From assembly GCF_026314945.1 (NCBI RefSeq), contig NZ_CP111121.1, forward strand, positions 558,001 to 622,000: 64,000 nt of DNA, in the 5' to 3' direction. Shown in pieces: positions 1 through 9,846 of this stretch. The notes below the pieces were generated by a model. It ran no database searches. It was not told the origin of the DNA and saw only the letters and a list, made by a program, of their open reading frames with translations. The stretch's first letter is position 1; every line of letters starts with the position of its first letter. Source of the DNA: Chryseobacterium fluminis. Its GTDB lineage: Bacteria; Bacteroidota; Bacteroidia; Flavobacteriales; Weeksellaceae. The position numbers and the translations under genes were made by a program.

Positions 1-1008
1 TAGATCAAATAAGAAAAAATCGTAGATTTTTAAAGAATAAGGTGTTCTTCTGTGCGGTACAATAATCATCTTACAAAATTTTTATGTGCTAAAATTCTAC
101 AGTATTATAGGTAAGTTTCCTTAACACATCAGTCACATAAGTTTATCCCAAACTTTGAAAATATTCAGATCACATAAGAAAAAATCGTAGATTTTTACAG
201 ACTAAAGTGTTCTTCTGTGCGGTACAAAAGTCATCTTACAAAATTCTTATGTGTTAAAATTCTACAATATTACAGATGAATTTGCTTTAACACATCAGTC
301 ACATAAGCTTATTCCTAGCTGTAGAAATATTCAGATCAAATAAGAAAAAATCGTAGATTTTTACAGACTAAAGTGTTCTTCTGTGCGGTACAATAGTCAT
401 CTTACAAAATTCTTATGTGTTAAAAATTCTGCAGTATTACAGGTGGATTTGCTTTAACACATTAGTCACATAAGCTTATTCCTAGCTTTGAAAATATTTA
501 GATCACTTAAGAAAAATCGTAGATTTTTACAGACTAAAGTGTTCTTCTGTGCGGTACAAAAGTCATCTTACAAAATTCTTATGTGTTAAAATTCTGCAGT
601 ATTACAGATGAATTTGCTTTAAAACATTAGTCACATAAGTTTATCCCAAACTTTGAAAATATTTAGATCAGTTAAGAAAAATCGTAGATTTTTACAGACT
701 AAAGTGTTCTTCTGTGCGGTACAAAAGTCATCTTACAAAATTCTCATGTGTTAAAAATTCAACAGTATTACAGATGAGTCTCCTTAACACATTAGTCAAA
801 TAAGTTTATCCCAAACTTTGAAAATATTTACATCAGTTAAGAAAAATCGAAGATTTTTACAGACTAAAGTGTTCTTCTGTGCGGTACAAAAGTCATCTTA
901 CAAAATTCTTATGTGTTAAAAATTCTGCAGTATGACAGATGAATTCGCTTTAACACATCAGTTACATAAGCTTATTCCTAGCTATAGAAATATTCAGATC
1001 ACTTAAGA
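1..1008. repeat. Tandem array of ~166-bp non-coding repeats (six copies)
   Basis: Units start at about 3, 168, 334, 501, 666 and 831, with a stub at 997; periods are 165-167 bp. The array touches the window edge and may continue to the left. Each unit carries a short A/T hairpin (AAAAATC-GTA-GATTTTT), an invariant core GTTCTTCTGTGCGGTAC, and a longer inverted repeat (CTTATGTGTTAA paired with TTAACACAT...CACATAAG). Near the unit end there are two alternative versions, TTATCCCAAACTTTGAAAAT and TTATTCCTAGCT(G/A/T)T, mixed between copies. No open reading frame spans it. It sits downstream of the DUF1697 gene. The function is unknown. Confidence 0.9.
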
Positions 1009-1028
1009 GGAAAATTATTCCAGTTACA

Positions 1029-1556
1029 TCAATTCATCCTTTTTAAAATTTTTTCAAACGTATTGATGTTTCTGCTGGTGAACTGATCTTTAAGACTTTT
1101 TTTGCCTAAAATTTTCCCAAAACCGGAATCTAAAGTACTCCCTTTCGGAACCTGCCAGTAGAAAATTTCATTTACGATTTGGGCATCTTCATTTTCGGCT
1201 TTTAAAGAATTCTCAAATTCCTGCATTAAAGTATTTTCAACGCCCGCATTACCGATAAAAGAATAGGTATGAAAATCATTATTTCTTTCAAACGGATTGC
1301 CGTTCCAAAAATTTTCTATTTCTTCCTTCGACTTGATAAAGAGGAAGGCTTCGTAAGAAAAGTGATCAGACATTGCTTTTTCAAGAATTTGTCTTAATTC
1401 ACCGGGTGTCCTATCCGATGAGAAAATAATATTTCCGGAAGCCAGAACCGATGCTACTTCCTCCATATCTGCATTTTTGAAAACCTGGCCGACTTCAGCC
1501 ATTTTCATATTGGTTCCTTTTACATTCACTCCTCTAAGAAAAGCACAGTACATCAT
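1029..1556 (-). CDS. DUF1697 domain-containing protein
   Basis: A 175-aa cytoplasmic protein of the DUF1697 family. The N-terminal signature CAFLRGVNVKGTN (residues 4-16) is the family's typical opening, and the length is normal for the family. Biochemical function is unknown. The gene starts with two consecutive ATG codons, and either could be used. It lies alone between the tandem repeat array and the membrane glycosyltransferase gene, 39 bp from the latter on the same strand, so the two could be co-transcribed. Confidence 0.85.
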   Translation of the reverse strand: MMYCAFLRGVNVKGTNMKMAEVGQVFKNADMEEVASVLASGNIIFSSDRTPGELRQILEKAMSDHFSYEAFLFIKSKEEIENFWNGNPFERNNDFHTYSFIGNAGVENTLMQEFENSLKAENEDAQIVNEIFYWQVPKGSTLDSGFGKILGKKSLKDQFTSRNINTFEKILKRMN

Positions 1557-1595
1557 TCACTCCTATTTTGGTTAAAAGTTTATTATTTTCAACGA

Positions 1596-3083
1596 TTAAT
1601 CAACTCTTTCATAAAGGTTATAATCTGTTCCGGACGGTTTCAAAACATATATTTTCTGAAGAATTTTATGGTCACTTTTCAGATGATCTTTTATCCTGAA
1701 CTCTTTCAGTAATTTATAATGCGTTTTATAGTATTCAGCATCTGTCCGTTCAAACAGGTCATCATAAGAAAGCAGATATTTGGGATTTCTCTTTTTAACG
1801 GTATTCACCCAGTAATTTTTTTTATCTTTTTTAATTTCAGACTGAACTTCTTTATCAACGAGTCCTACTTCATCGATTGTTTTCAATCCTGAAAAATAAG
1901 GAACATATCCGGCAGGCTCCAACAGGATCCATTGTTTTTTATCTTTCTCATACTGATTTAAAAACAATCCTATTGTTCTTCTGTAATTCCATTCCCCGTT
2001 TCCGGTTGCAATTGAGTGTACTGTCTGGAAAGCGAGCATCGGGACGATATAAAATACGATCAGCAGAGACAGCCAGAGATTTCTTTTTTCTTTCTGTTCC
2101 AACACAAAAATTAAAACAGGGACAAAAAGCAGTAATTGCGGAACCCAGTAATACCAGTCAAAAAGGCTCTTCTGTGACAGGAAAATAAGTTGTTTTACCC
2201 ATCCGAACATGAAGATCATCCATAGAAAATAATTCCTTCTTTCCCGCTGGCGGATCAGGTAAATAAAACAAAGCAATTCGAAAATTAAAAGCAAGATGGT
2301 GAGAGGGTTAAAATCTCCCGGCAGCTTCAGCATTCCCCAAAAGTTTCCGAAGTTAACTCCAAAATACTCCAGACTCTGCATAAACGTAAAATTGTGATCG
2401 TACAGAAGCTTTTTAGCGACAATCGTATTATTAACGAGTTCTCCAAAATAGAACCAGTTGAAAGAAACGGTAAATAAAACGGCTGAAATACCTCCGACCA
2501 CATAATTCCACCGGATCTTCTTTGTCCAGAACAGGTCAACCAAAAACACGGTTCCCAGGAAAATGACCGTATCGATCCTTGTGAACAGAATAAGTACCGG
2601 CAACAGGAGCAGTGCCCACTTTTTTTCTTTTTTAAAGCCATAATATAAAAGGGCCATTTCTAAAAAGAACAGAATCCCATACTCCATTCCTAAAATGGAT
2701 ATTTTAATAGCAGGCGGAAGTATTCCGATCAAAAATATAAATAGTGCCTTATGCCATGGTTTTTTCAATACCAAATGAGACAAAAACAGGGTTCCTATGG
2801 TAAATAAAACCGAATTGAAGATGAGAATAGGTTCTATAAAATGTTCTTTTCCGAAAACCAGATTAAAGAAATAAGAAACAAAGACATACAGATGCGTTGT
2901 GGATGCAGATATTTTCGTATCGCCGTTAAAACCTATGACGCCGTAATCAAGGAGATTCTGGGCAACACGCCAGGTAATGAAGGCATCCTCCTGAATATAG
3001 TGTGTTAATAAAAAAAGAAGTTTAAAAAGAACTGTAAGAACTACAGCATACATTGGGATTTTGTTGTTTTTTGTTTCAGCCAT
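1596..3083 (-). CDS. Multi-pass membrane glycosyltransferase-like protein (GT-C type)
   Basis: A 495-aa integral membrane protein with about ten hydrophobic segments. Near the N-terminus, after the first membrane helix, is an acidic motif EDAFITWRVAQNLL (residues 32-45). This position and pattern resemble the catalytic first loop of GT-C lipid-linked-sugar glycosyltransferases. The C-terminal ~110 residues are soluble and probably face the periplasm. Substrate cannot be told from sequence. It lies downstream of the DUF2723 gene on the same strand, another predicted membrane protein with a GT-C-like layout. Confidence 0.6.
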   Translation of the reverse strand: MAETKNNKIPMYAVVLTVLFKLLFLLTHYIQEDAFITWRVAQNLLDYGVIGFNGDTKISASTTHLYVFVSYFFNLVFGKEHFIEPILIFNSVLFTIGTLFLSHLVLKKPWHKALFIFLIGILPPAIKISILGMEYGILFFLEMALLYYGFKKEKKWALLLLPVLILFTRIDTVIFLGTVFLVDLFWTKKIRWNYVVGGISAVLFTVSFNWFYFGELVNNTIVAKKLLYDHNFTFMQSLEYFGVNFGNFWGMLKLPGDFNPLTILLLIFELLCFIYLIRQRERRNYFLWMIFMFGWVKQLIFLSQKSLFDWYYWVPQLLLFVPVLIFVLEQKEKRNLWLSLLIVFYIVPMLAFQTVHSIATGNGEWNYRRTIGLFLNQYEKDKKQWILLEPAGYVPYFSGLKTIDEVGLVDKEVQSEIKKDKKNYWVNTVKKRNPKYLLSYDDLFERTDAEYYKTHYKLLKEFRIKDHLKSDHKILQKIYVLKPSGTDYNLYERVD

Positions 3084-3133
3084 CGTGCTTATTTATGTTG
3101 CACAAATATAATTCTAATATTCCTGAATCCCAA

Positions 3134-3160
3134 TAAAAAAACGGAACCGAAGTTCCGTTT
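3134..3160 (-). terminator. Rho-independent terminator of the DUF2723 gene
   Basis: Hairpin AAACGGAAC-CGAA-GTTCCGTTT, followed in minus-strand reading by a run of seven T. It lies just past the stop codon at 3166. Confidence 0.75.
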
Positions 3161-3165
3161 AGTTT

Positions 3166-6100
3166 TTATTTAGTGGCGTTGATAATCGCATTGGTAATCT
3201 GACTTTCTTTTTCTTTCGAATAGGTAGAATCAAAAGGCTCCATAATATCAAATAAATATTGGTAGAATGGCGTGATCTTCTGAACGTTTTCAGATTCTTT
3301 GAGGGCTTTATCTTTACCCATCTGCTGAAGATCTTTCACAAAAACATTGAACTTTTTATCGATCGGCTCAATGGACTTTACCAGATAAGCATAGGCCTTA
3401 TCATTCTGGCCCAGTCTTTTGTAGGCATCTGTAACTGCTGAAACGACCAGCGAGTATTCCATTGGTTTAGATCTCATCTGTCTTTTCAGATAGTTCTGCT
3501 CTTCTCTTGTGAGGCCTGCGTAATAGTCATACTCTTCAAAAATTCCTTTTTTAAGAACTTCTGCCAGCTGAAGACCTTTCTGCTCCTGTCCTGCAACGAT
3601 GTATCCGTACACCATTGAACTTAGAGAGCGGGATCATTATATTTTTCAGCAGGAATTTCTCTGGCTGCAAGATCCAGCACTTCAACAGCTTTTGCTTTTT
3701 GTCCTGTCGTAGCCAGTGCTGCTGCAGCTCTGCTCGCCGAACTTCTGTAGCTCATGATGTTAGAAGTAGCTGTTTCATCAAAATGAGTATTCAGGTCTTT
3801 AAAGTTACCCCATCTGAAGTTTTTAACGACATTATATAATGAGTTGGCATCTACTCTTCCCATTTCACCGTCAGGAGTCTGAGGGGTATGAATAGGAATT
3901 AATCTGTAACTGAAGCCGTCAAACTGAAGATATTCGTCCAGATAGAAAATATTCTCACTGTCATAGATCCCTCCTGATGAGAAGCTGATTGGCCTTTTCC
4001 AGTCGAAATTCGCCAAAAGATCCATTAAAATAAGATTATTTTTAAAAAGTGTATTTCCTTTGTAATTGATCATAATCTGATTCACGGTACCTGAAAGCTC
4101 TGCCTGAGTGATAATTCCGGCTTTTAAAGCATTATCTTTATTTACAGGAAGAATGAATTTGGTTACCGGAAGAATATTATACTTTTCATATTTTTCTTCT
4201 CCGAAATACATCTTTAACAGTTCGTCCTTCGCAGGAGATTTCTGCTTAATAAAGCTCATGGCTTCTTTTAATGTCATGGAATCCTGAGTAAGATACTTTC
4301 TGAACTCTGCAAACTCAGTTTCAGGTGCTCCCTGTTCTTTCAGCATAGAAAACACGCCCTCCCAGTCATCCTTTTTCATCATGTAGATCTGGTCATTTAC
4401 TCCATCTCTGTAATCATCATGAGTCAGCTGGCTTGGAATTGCATTAGCATTGTATGTTTTTCTCTTTACCTGGTCAATATTCCACGGTGTTGATGCCAAT
4501 GTAAAATTGACTACTTTCACATCATCCCTGAATCTTTCAGTCTCCTGAATGGCCCAAACCGGATAGGTATCGTTATCGCCATATACAAAAAGGATATCGT
4601 CTTTTGGTAATGACTTCAACATGGAATAAGCATAGTCATAGGCCGTATATCGGTTGCTTCTGTCATGTACATTGTAATTCTGGAAACCCATCATAAAAGG
4701 TACCCCAAGTAAAACAACCCCGGCAACGATATTGGCTGCGTTTGATTTTACCTTTGACTGAAGAAACCATAGAATAGCTCCTGCGCCCAGGCCGATCCAG
4801 ATTGCGAAAGCGTAAAATGAACCTACCATGGCATAATCTCTCTCTCTCGGTTCAAAAGGCTTTACTCCTGTATAGAAAACAATTCCTACACTCGTTAAAA
4901 CGAATAGTGATAACAAAGCGTAAAACCTACCAAAGTCTCTGTTCAGCTGGAAGAAAAATCCTATCAATCCTAAAATTAACGGTAAAAAGAAGAACTTTAC
5001 CGTACTCTCATTCTGAAATTTGGCAGGCATTTTATCCTGATTTCCCCACAAAGCATTATCAATGAACGAAAATCCTGATACCCAGTTACCTCTTGTACTT
5101 TCCATATTTCCTTCAAGATCATTCTGTCTTCCGACAAAGTTCCACATCAGGTACCTCACAAAATAATATCCATTTTGGAAGGTGAAGAAATAATCCATAT
5201 TCTGAGCTAAAGAAGGCCTCTGAACTTTAATAAGGTTATAAGGCTTTACCTTCAGGTAATCCGCAGCTGTAATGGATTTATCTTCGTATTTTCCACGGAG
5301 CTCCTCAAAAATCTGTTTAGCCTGAGGATTATCCGCAACATCTTCATTGTCATAATTAAAGGTAAAGTCAGGAGCGCCATACATCGAAATGTAGTTCGCC
5401 ATTACATTTTTATCTTCATTAAACATTCTCGGCATAAAGCTTACCTGAGATTTACTGAAAACATAATTGAATCGGTCATTTGTTTTCAGATATTTTCCTG
5501 TTTTCTCATCTTTTTCGTAAACCTCTCCTGTTTTTTCGGTCCTGAAACTTCCGTCCTCATTTTTTTCAATTCCATTGGCATCCAGAAAGGCAGTGTAATT
5601 CTGACCGTATACTGTAGGCCAATCTCCATACTGTACTCTGTTATAGTAATCCAGCATCCCGATGGCATTATCAGGATCATTTAAGTTCATCGGAGGATTT
5701 GCATTCGCACGGATCGGAATGACCATCCAGCATGAAAAACCGATAATCATATAAACAAGGGAAAGTGCTACCGTCTGATAGACTTTTTTCTGTACTTTCC
5801 TGGCATATTTAATAATGAAATAGCAGATCGCCACCATAATGATAAAGGCAACAATAGTCCCTGAGTGGAAAGGTAAGTTCAACCCATTAACAAAGAAGAT
5901 CTCAAGCTTGCCAAACATCGTCATGATGAACGGGAAGATAAATTTGAAAACCATTGCTAAAATAAACAGGGTAATAAGATTGGCCCAGATAAAATTCTTC
6001 CACGTAAAGGTGTAGTTTCTGGCATAATATACCAGACAAACCGCAGGAATGGCCAGCATACACATCATATGAACTCCTACTGATAATCCGAGGATAAAGA

Positions 6101-6650
6101 AAATAAGAATAATCCACCTTTCACTGTCCGGCGCGTTATATTCATTTTCCCACTTGGTAATCAGCCAGACCAGAAGGGCAATAAACATAGAGGCCATCGA
6201 ATAAACTTCACCCTCCACTGCCGAAAACCAAAAGGTATCAGAGAATGTGAAGCATAATGCCCCCACTACTCCGGCAAAGAGAATTGAGATTTCCTGATGC
6301 TTCGTAACATCTTCGAAATCTTTGTTTAAAAGTCTTCTCACGAAATGAGTGATCGTCCAGAACAGAAACAAGATCGTAAGTGCGCTGAACAATGCAGACA
6401 TCGCATTGATCACCACAGAATAATTTTCACCCTTCCCTAAAGCAAAAATGGCTGCTACAGCACCCACAATCTGAAACAAAGCTGCTCCCGGAGCATGCGT
6501 TACTTCCAATTTTACCGCAGAAGAGATATACTCGCCACAATCCCAAAAACTGAAATTGGGTTCAATGGTGGACAAGTACGTGAAAAATGCAATGACAAAC
6601 ACCACCCATCCTACGACGGTGTTCCATTGCCTGAAAGTCCAATTTTTCAT
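3166..6650 (-). pseudogene. DUF2723 membrane protein, split by a frameshift
   Basis: Two consecutive frames together encode one ~1160-aa DUF2723 protein. The first (3621-6650, 1009 aa) has the family N-terminus with NFSFWDCGEYI and THAPGAALFQ, then roughly ten membrane segments and a long soluble part. It ends abruptly at ...KYNDPAL-stop. The second (3166-3615, 149 aa) continues as MVYGYIVAGQEQKG with a helical, TPR-like tail. At the junction the minus strand reads GCTCTCTAAGTTCA. Removing one CT gives GCT CTA AGT TCA, joining both frames as PALSSMVYG. This is therefore a 2-base slip in a CT repeat: a real mutation, phase variation, or a sequencing error. Function is unknown; it is probably envelope glycosylation or lipid-linked sugar handling. 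Confidence 0.85.
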
Positions 6651-6832
6651 AGTATTAATATCAATTACGCGAAAATAAGGCTTTTATCTTACTTCATGGT
6701 GTTTTTAACAAAATTTAAAAAATTTGGCGCGTTTTTTGAAAACTTTCGGTCCTGAGATTGCATGAAAAAAATAAATTTTAAGATTCATCGCTTACATCTA
6801 AAACAAAAGTTTAGTAATTATTTATTTTTTTG

Positions 6833-6840
6833 TATTTTTG
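6833..6840 (+). promoter_or_regulatory. Bacteroidetes-type -7 box TATTTTTG
   Basis: Matches TAnnTTTG and lies 31 bp before the ATG of the PLP-enzyme pair. The stretch upstream is T-rich, with no clear -33 TTG at ideal spacing. Confidence 0.5.
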
Positions 6841-6871
6841 CGGTCAGATTTTTATTGAAAAATAACAAATA

Positions 6872-7909
6872 ATGAGTAATGTTTACGATAATATCCTTGG
6901 CCTAATTGGGAACACTCCAATGGTGAAGCTAAATACTGTTACAAAAGATATTCCTGCAACCGTTTACGCCAAGTTAGAATCATATAATCCTGGACATTCC
7001 ACCAAAGACAGAATCGCCCTTCATATTATAGACAACGCTGAGAAAAAAGGTTTATTAAAAGAAGATTCCGTAGTTGTAGAGACTACTTCAGGGAACACAG
7101 GATTTTCAATTGCAATGGTTTGCATTATTAAAGGATATAAGTGTATCCTTGCGGTAAGTGATAAAACCAAACCCGAGAAAATTGCCTACCTTAAAGCATT
7201 AGGTGCTACGGTATATATTTGTCCTGCCAATGTGCCGGCAGATGACCCCAGATCATATTATGAAGTTGCTAAGAGGATCGCCTCAGAAACACCAAATTCA
7301 GTTTACATCAATCAGTATTTTAACGAACTAAATATTGATGCACACTACCAAACTACCGGTCCTGAAATTTGGGAACAGACCCATGGGAAGATCACTCACC
7401 TTTTTGCCTGTACTGGAACTGGTGGAACCTTATCGGGATCAGCAAAGTTTTTGAAAGAGAAAAATCCGGACATCAAAATCATCGGAGTAGATGCAGACGG
7501 ATCGATTCTTAAAAGCTATCATGAAACAGGCGAGATTCATAAAGAGGATGTGCACCCATATCAGATTGAAGGAATGGGAAAAAATTTAATCCCTTCTGCC
7601 CTTCTTTTTGATAAAGTGGATGAATTTGTCAGGGTAAATGATGAAATGTCAGCCTACAGAACCCGTGAGATTGCCCTGAAAGAAGCAATTATGGGCGGTT
7701 ATACAACAGGAGCCGTAACCCAGGGACTTATTCAGTACGCACAGTCTCATCCATTCGCGGAGAATGATATGATTGTTTTGATTTATCCGGATCACGGATC
7801 AAGATATATTACGAAAGTGTACAGTGACAAATGGATGGCCGAACAGGGTTTTGTCAATAACTGTGTACACAATTACGATGAGGTTTTCAAGACAGAATTT
7901 ATTAAATAG
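6872..7909 (+). CDS. PLP-dependent beta-synthase, probable cysteate synthase of capnine biosynthesis
   Basis: A 345-aa fold-type II PLP enzyme of the cysteine synthase/CBS family. The PLP lysine is K45 in NPGHSTKDRIA, and the substrate loop is TTSGNTG (71-77). The glycine-rich phosphate loop is GTGGTLSG. Classical cysteine synthases have NPGGSVKDR here, so GHSTKDR suggests a different nucleophile or substrate. The next gene encodes an alpha-oxoamine synthase. That pairing fits the known sulfonolipid (capnine) pathway of Flavobacteriia, where a PLP enzyme makes cysteate (reported from O-phosphoserine and sulfite) for condensation with a fatty acyl thioester. The specific role is inferred from family and context; an ordinary cysteine synthase is the alternative. 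Confidence 0.75.
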   Translation: MSNVYDNILGLIGNTPMVKLNTVTKDIPATVYAKLESYNPGHSTKDRIALHIIDNAEKKGLLKEDSVVVETTSGNTGFSIAMVCIIKGYKCILAVSDKTKPEKIAYLKALGATVYICPANVPADDPRSYYEVAKRIASETPNSVYINQYFNELNIDAHYQTTGPEIWEQTHGKITHLFACTGTGGTLSGSAKFLKEKNPDIKIIGVDADGSILKSYHETGEIHKEDVHPYQIEGMGKNLIPSALLFDKVDEFVRVNDEMSAYRTREIALKEAIMGGYTTGAVTQGLIQYAQSHPFAENDMIVLIYPDHGSRYITKVYSDKWMAEQGFVNNCVHNYDEVFKTEFIK

Positions 7910-7934
7910 AATTAATTAAATCACGATACAAATC

Positions 7935-7967
7935 AAGCCTTTTTTGTAGACCATAAAAGGCTTTTTC
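7935..7967 (+). terminator. Intercistronic hairpin between the two PLP-enzyme genes
   Basis: AAGCCTTTT pairs with AAAAGGCTT across an 11-base loop, followed by TTTTT. It lies inside the 78-bp gap between co-directional genes, so it would attenuate rather than abolish downstream transcription, or protect the upstream message. Confidence 0.6.
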
Positions 7968-7987
7968 ACTTAAAAATTACTAGAAAA

Positions 7988-9262
7988 ATGTTGGATATTT
8001 TTGAAAGAATAAAAGAAAATCCGGGACCCCTTGGACAATTTGCAGATTATGGTGAAGGTTATTTTATTTTCCCAAAATTAGAGGGACCTATCGGCCCGAG
8101 AATGCAGTTTCAAGGAAGAGAAGTAATTTTCTGGAGTGCCAATGATTATCTGGGATTATGTAATCATCCTGAAGTCATTGAAGCCGATGCCAAAGCTGCT
8201 GCAGAATTCGGAATGTTCTATCCTATGGGAGCTAGAGCCATGTCCGGTGAAACGCATCAGCATTTACAGTTGGAAAGAGAATTGGCAGATTTCGTAAAAA
8301 AAGATTCAGCATATTTATTGAACTTCGGATACCAGGGAATGGTATCTACCATTGATGCTTTGGTAAGCAGAAATGATGTGATCGTTTATGATGTGGACTC
8401 TCATGCCTGTATTGTAGATGGTGTAAGACTGCACGCAGGAAAAAGATTCACCTACAGACATAACGACATCGAAAGTCTTGAAAAAAATCTTCAGAGAGCA
8501 ACGAAAGTAGCGGAAGAAAACGGCGGTGGGATTTTAGTAATCACCGAAGGAGTTTTCGGAATGAGAGGTCAGCAGGGAAAAATTAAAGAAATCTGCGCCT
8601 TAAAAGAAAAATACAGCTTCAGACTTTTAGTGGATGATGCTCACGGATTCGGGACCTTAGGAGAAACAGGTGCAGGTGTTGGTGAGGAGCAGAACTGTAT
8701 GGATCAGATTGATGTATATTTTTCTACCTTTGCAAAATCAATGGCTGGTTTCGGAGCGTTTTTAGCCGGTGAGAAAGATATTATCCGATATCTGAAATTC
8801 AACCTGCGATCTCAGATCTTTGCCAAGTCTCTAACAATGCCAATGGTAATTGGCGGTTTAAAGAGGTTGGAATTATTGAGATCAAGACCGGAAATTAAAG
8901 CAAAGCTTTGGGAAAACACCTACAAATTACAGAACGGGCTTAAGGAAAGAGGATTCAATATTGGTGATACCAATACTTGTGTAACTCCGGTTATGATGCA
9001 GGGTACTCCTGTGGAAGCTACTCTTCTGGTAAAAGATTTGAGGGAAATCTACGGAATTTTCACCTCTGTCGTTGTATATCCGGTAATTCCTAAGGGAATG
9101 ATTTTGTTGAGATTAATCCCAACAGCATCTCATACGGATTCTGAGATTAATGAGACGCTGGCAGCGTTTGAAGCCATTCACGATAAATTAGTCAATGGCT
9201 ATTATAAAGAGCAGGAACAAAAACTATTGGAAGAACAGGGTTTAAGTTTTAAACCTTTATAA
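7988..9262 (+). CDS. Alpha-oxoamine synthase, probable cysteate fatty acyltransferase
   Basis: A 424-aa fold-type I PLP enzyme of the alpha-oxoamine synthase family (serine palmitoyltransferase, KBL, BioF). Seen motifs are FWSANDYLGLCNHP, the cofactor-stacking region YGF/NFGYQGM, VDDAHGFGTLGETGAGV and the lysine loop STFAKSMAGFGAF. In Flavobacteriia this enzyme type makes either sphingolipid (serine + acyl-CoA) or capnine (cysteate + acyl thioester) backbones. The directly upstream beta-synthase favours cysteate. The product would be 3-keto-capnine, at the start of sulfonolipids important for gliding and the outer membrane. Serine palmitoyltransferase is the main alternative. Confidence 0.75.
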   Translation: MLDIFERIKENPGPLGQFADYGEGYFIFPKLEGPIGPRMQFQGREVIFWSANDYLGLCNHPEVIEADAKAAAEFGMFYPMGARAMSGETHQHLQLERELADFVKKDSAYLLNFGYQGMVSTIDALVSRNDVIVYDVDSHACIVDGVRLHAGKRFTYRHNDIESLEKNLQRATKVAEENGGGILVITEGVFGMRGQQGKIKEICALKEKYSFRLLVDDAHGFGTLGETGAGVGEEQNCMDQIDVYFSTFAKSMAGFGAFLAGEKDIIRYLKFNLRSQIFAKSLTMPMVIGGLKRLELLRSRPEIKAKLWENTYKLQNGLKERGFNIGDTNTCVTPVMMQGTPVEATLLVKDLREIYGIFTSVVVYPVIPKGMILLRLIPTASHTDSEINETLAAFEAIHDKLVNGYYKEQEQKLLEEQGLSFKPL

Positions 9263-9263
9263 T

Positions 9264-9304
9264 AAAAAGAAAGAGACTGTCATCAAAACAGTCTCTTTCT
9301 TTTT
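9264..9304. terminator. Strong bidirectional terminator
   Basis: A 17-bp near-perfect stem, AAAAAGAAAGAGACTGT against its complement, with a ~7-base loop. It has A-run and T-run flanks on both sides, between the convergent acyltransferase gene and the GLPGLI remnant. Confidence 0.85.
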
Positions 9305-9307
9305 ATA

Positions 9308-9682
9308 TTAGTTTGCCGGAGGTCGTCCCATTCCCTGCTGTTTAAGCCGGTTGATGGTTTCACTCACCAGATGATCATATTGGTCTTTACTGATAGGTTC
9401 TCCACGTGAAGGCTTGGTAATATTAAATGCAGTATCTTTCCTATTGATGGCGACTGCAAGAAAGGTTTTATTTTCTGAACTGGCCTCAATAATTAATCCC
9501 GGCAGTCCGTAATAGTCTTCCGGACCTTCTTTTACCGGTAATTCTTCAGTGTACCACACAGAGATATTTTCACCATTGATTACAGTACTGGCTTTTTTTA
9601 CGGTGTAAGTACTTATTTTTTTTCTCTTCATTCGTGAGTTTCCAGTCATATTTTCAGGTGGTCTGTCACCAGCAATAATTAT
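9308..9682 (-). pseudogene. GLPGLI family protein, C-terminal remnant
   Basis: The readable frame (9308-9649, 113 aa from the first ATG) contains the family signature YYGLPGLIIEA and the usual tail. GLPGLI proteins normally run about 250-300 aa with a signal peptide. Here the frame opens without one and is stopped by TAA at 9683-9685. The same frame upstream of that stop also reads as protein-like sequence (ADRSMALKLSADGCF), so the N-terminal half appears degraded. Family members are secreted or envelope proteins of unknown function common in Flavobacteriia. Confidence 0.65.
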
Positions 9683-9828
9683 TTAATAATTCAGTGTATT
9701 GGTAAAATTCGGGAAACAACCGTCAGCAGACAGTTTTAAAGCCATACTTCGATCGGCGTACTGAACAAAATATTTTATTAAAAAAGTAAAACAAATTGTA
9801 TGAAAATGGCAAATAGCTGAAAAATTTA

Positions 9829-9836
9829 TATCTTTG
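9829..9836 (+). promoter_or_regulatory. -7 promoter box TATCTTTG
   Basis: Perfect TAnnTTTG, ending 10 bp before the ATG of the radical SAM gene, implying a very short leader. No convincing -33 TTG at normal spacing. Confidence 0.45.
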
Positions 9837-9846
9837 ACACCGGGTT

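Noticed and set aside
1..1008. CRISPR array
   Set aside because: The repeated unit is 166 bp throughout with no short repeat/unique spacer alternation and no cas genes nearby.
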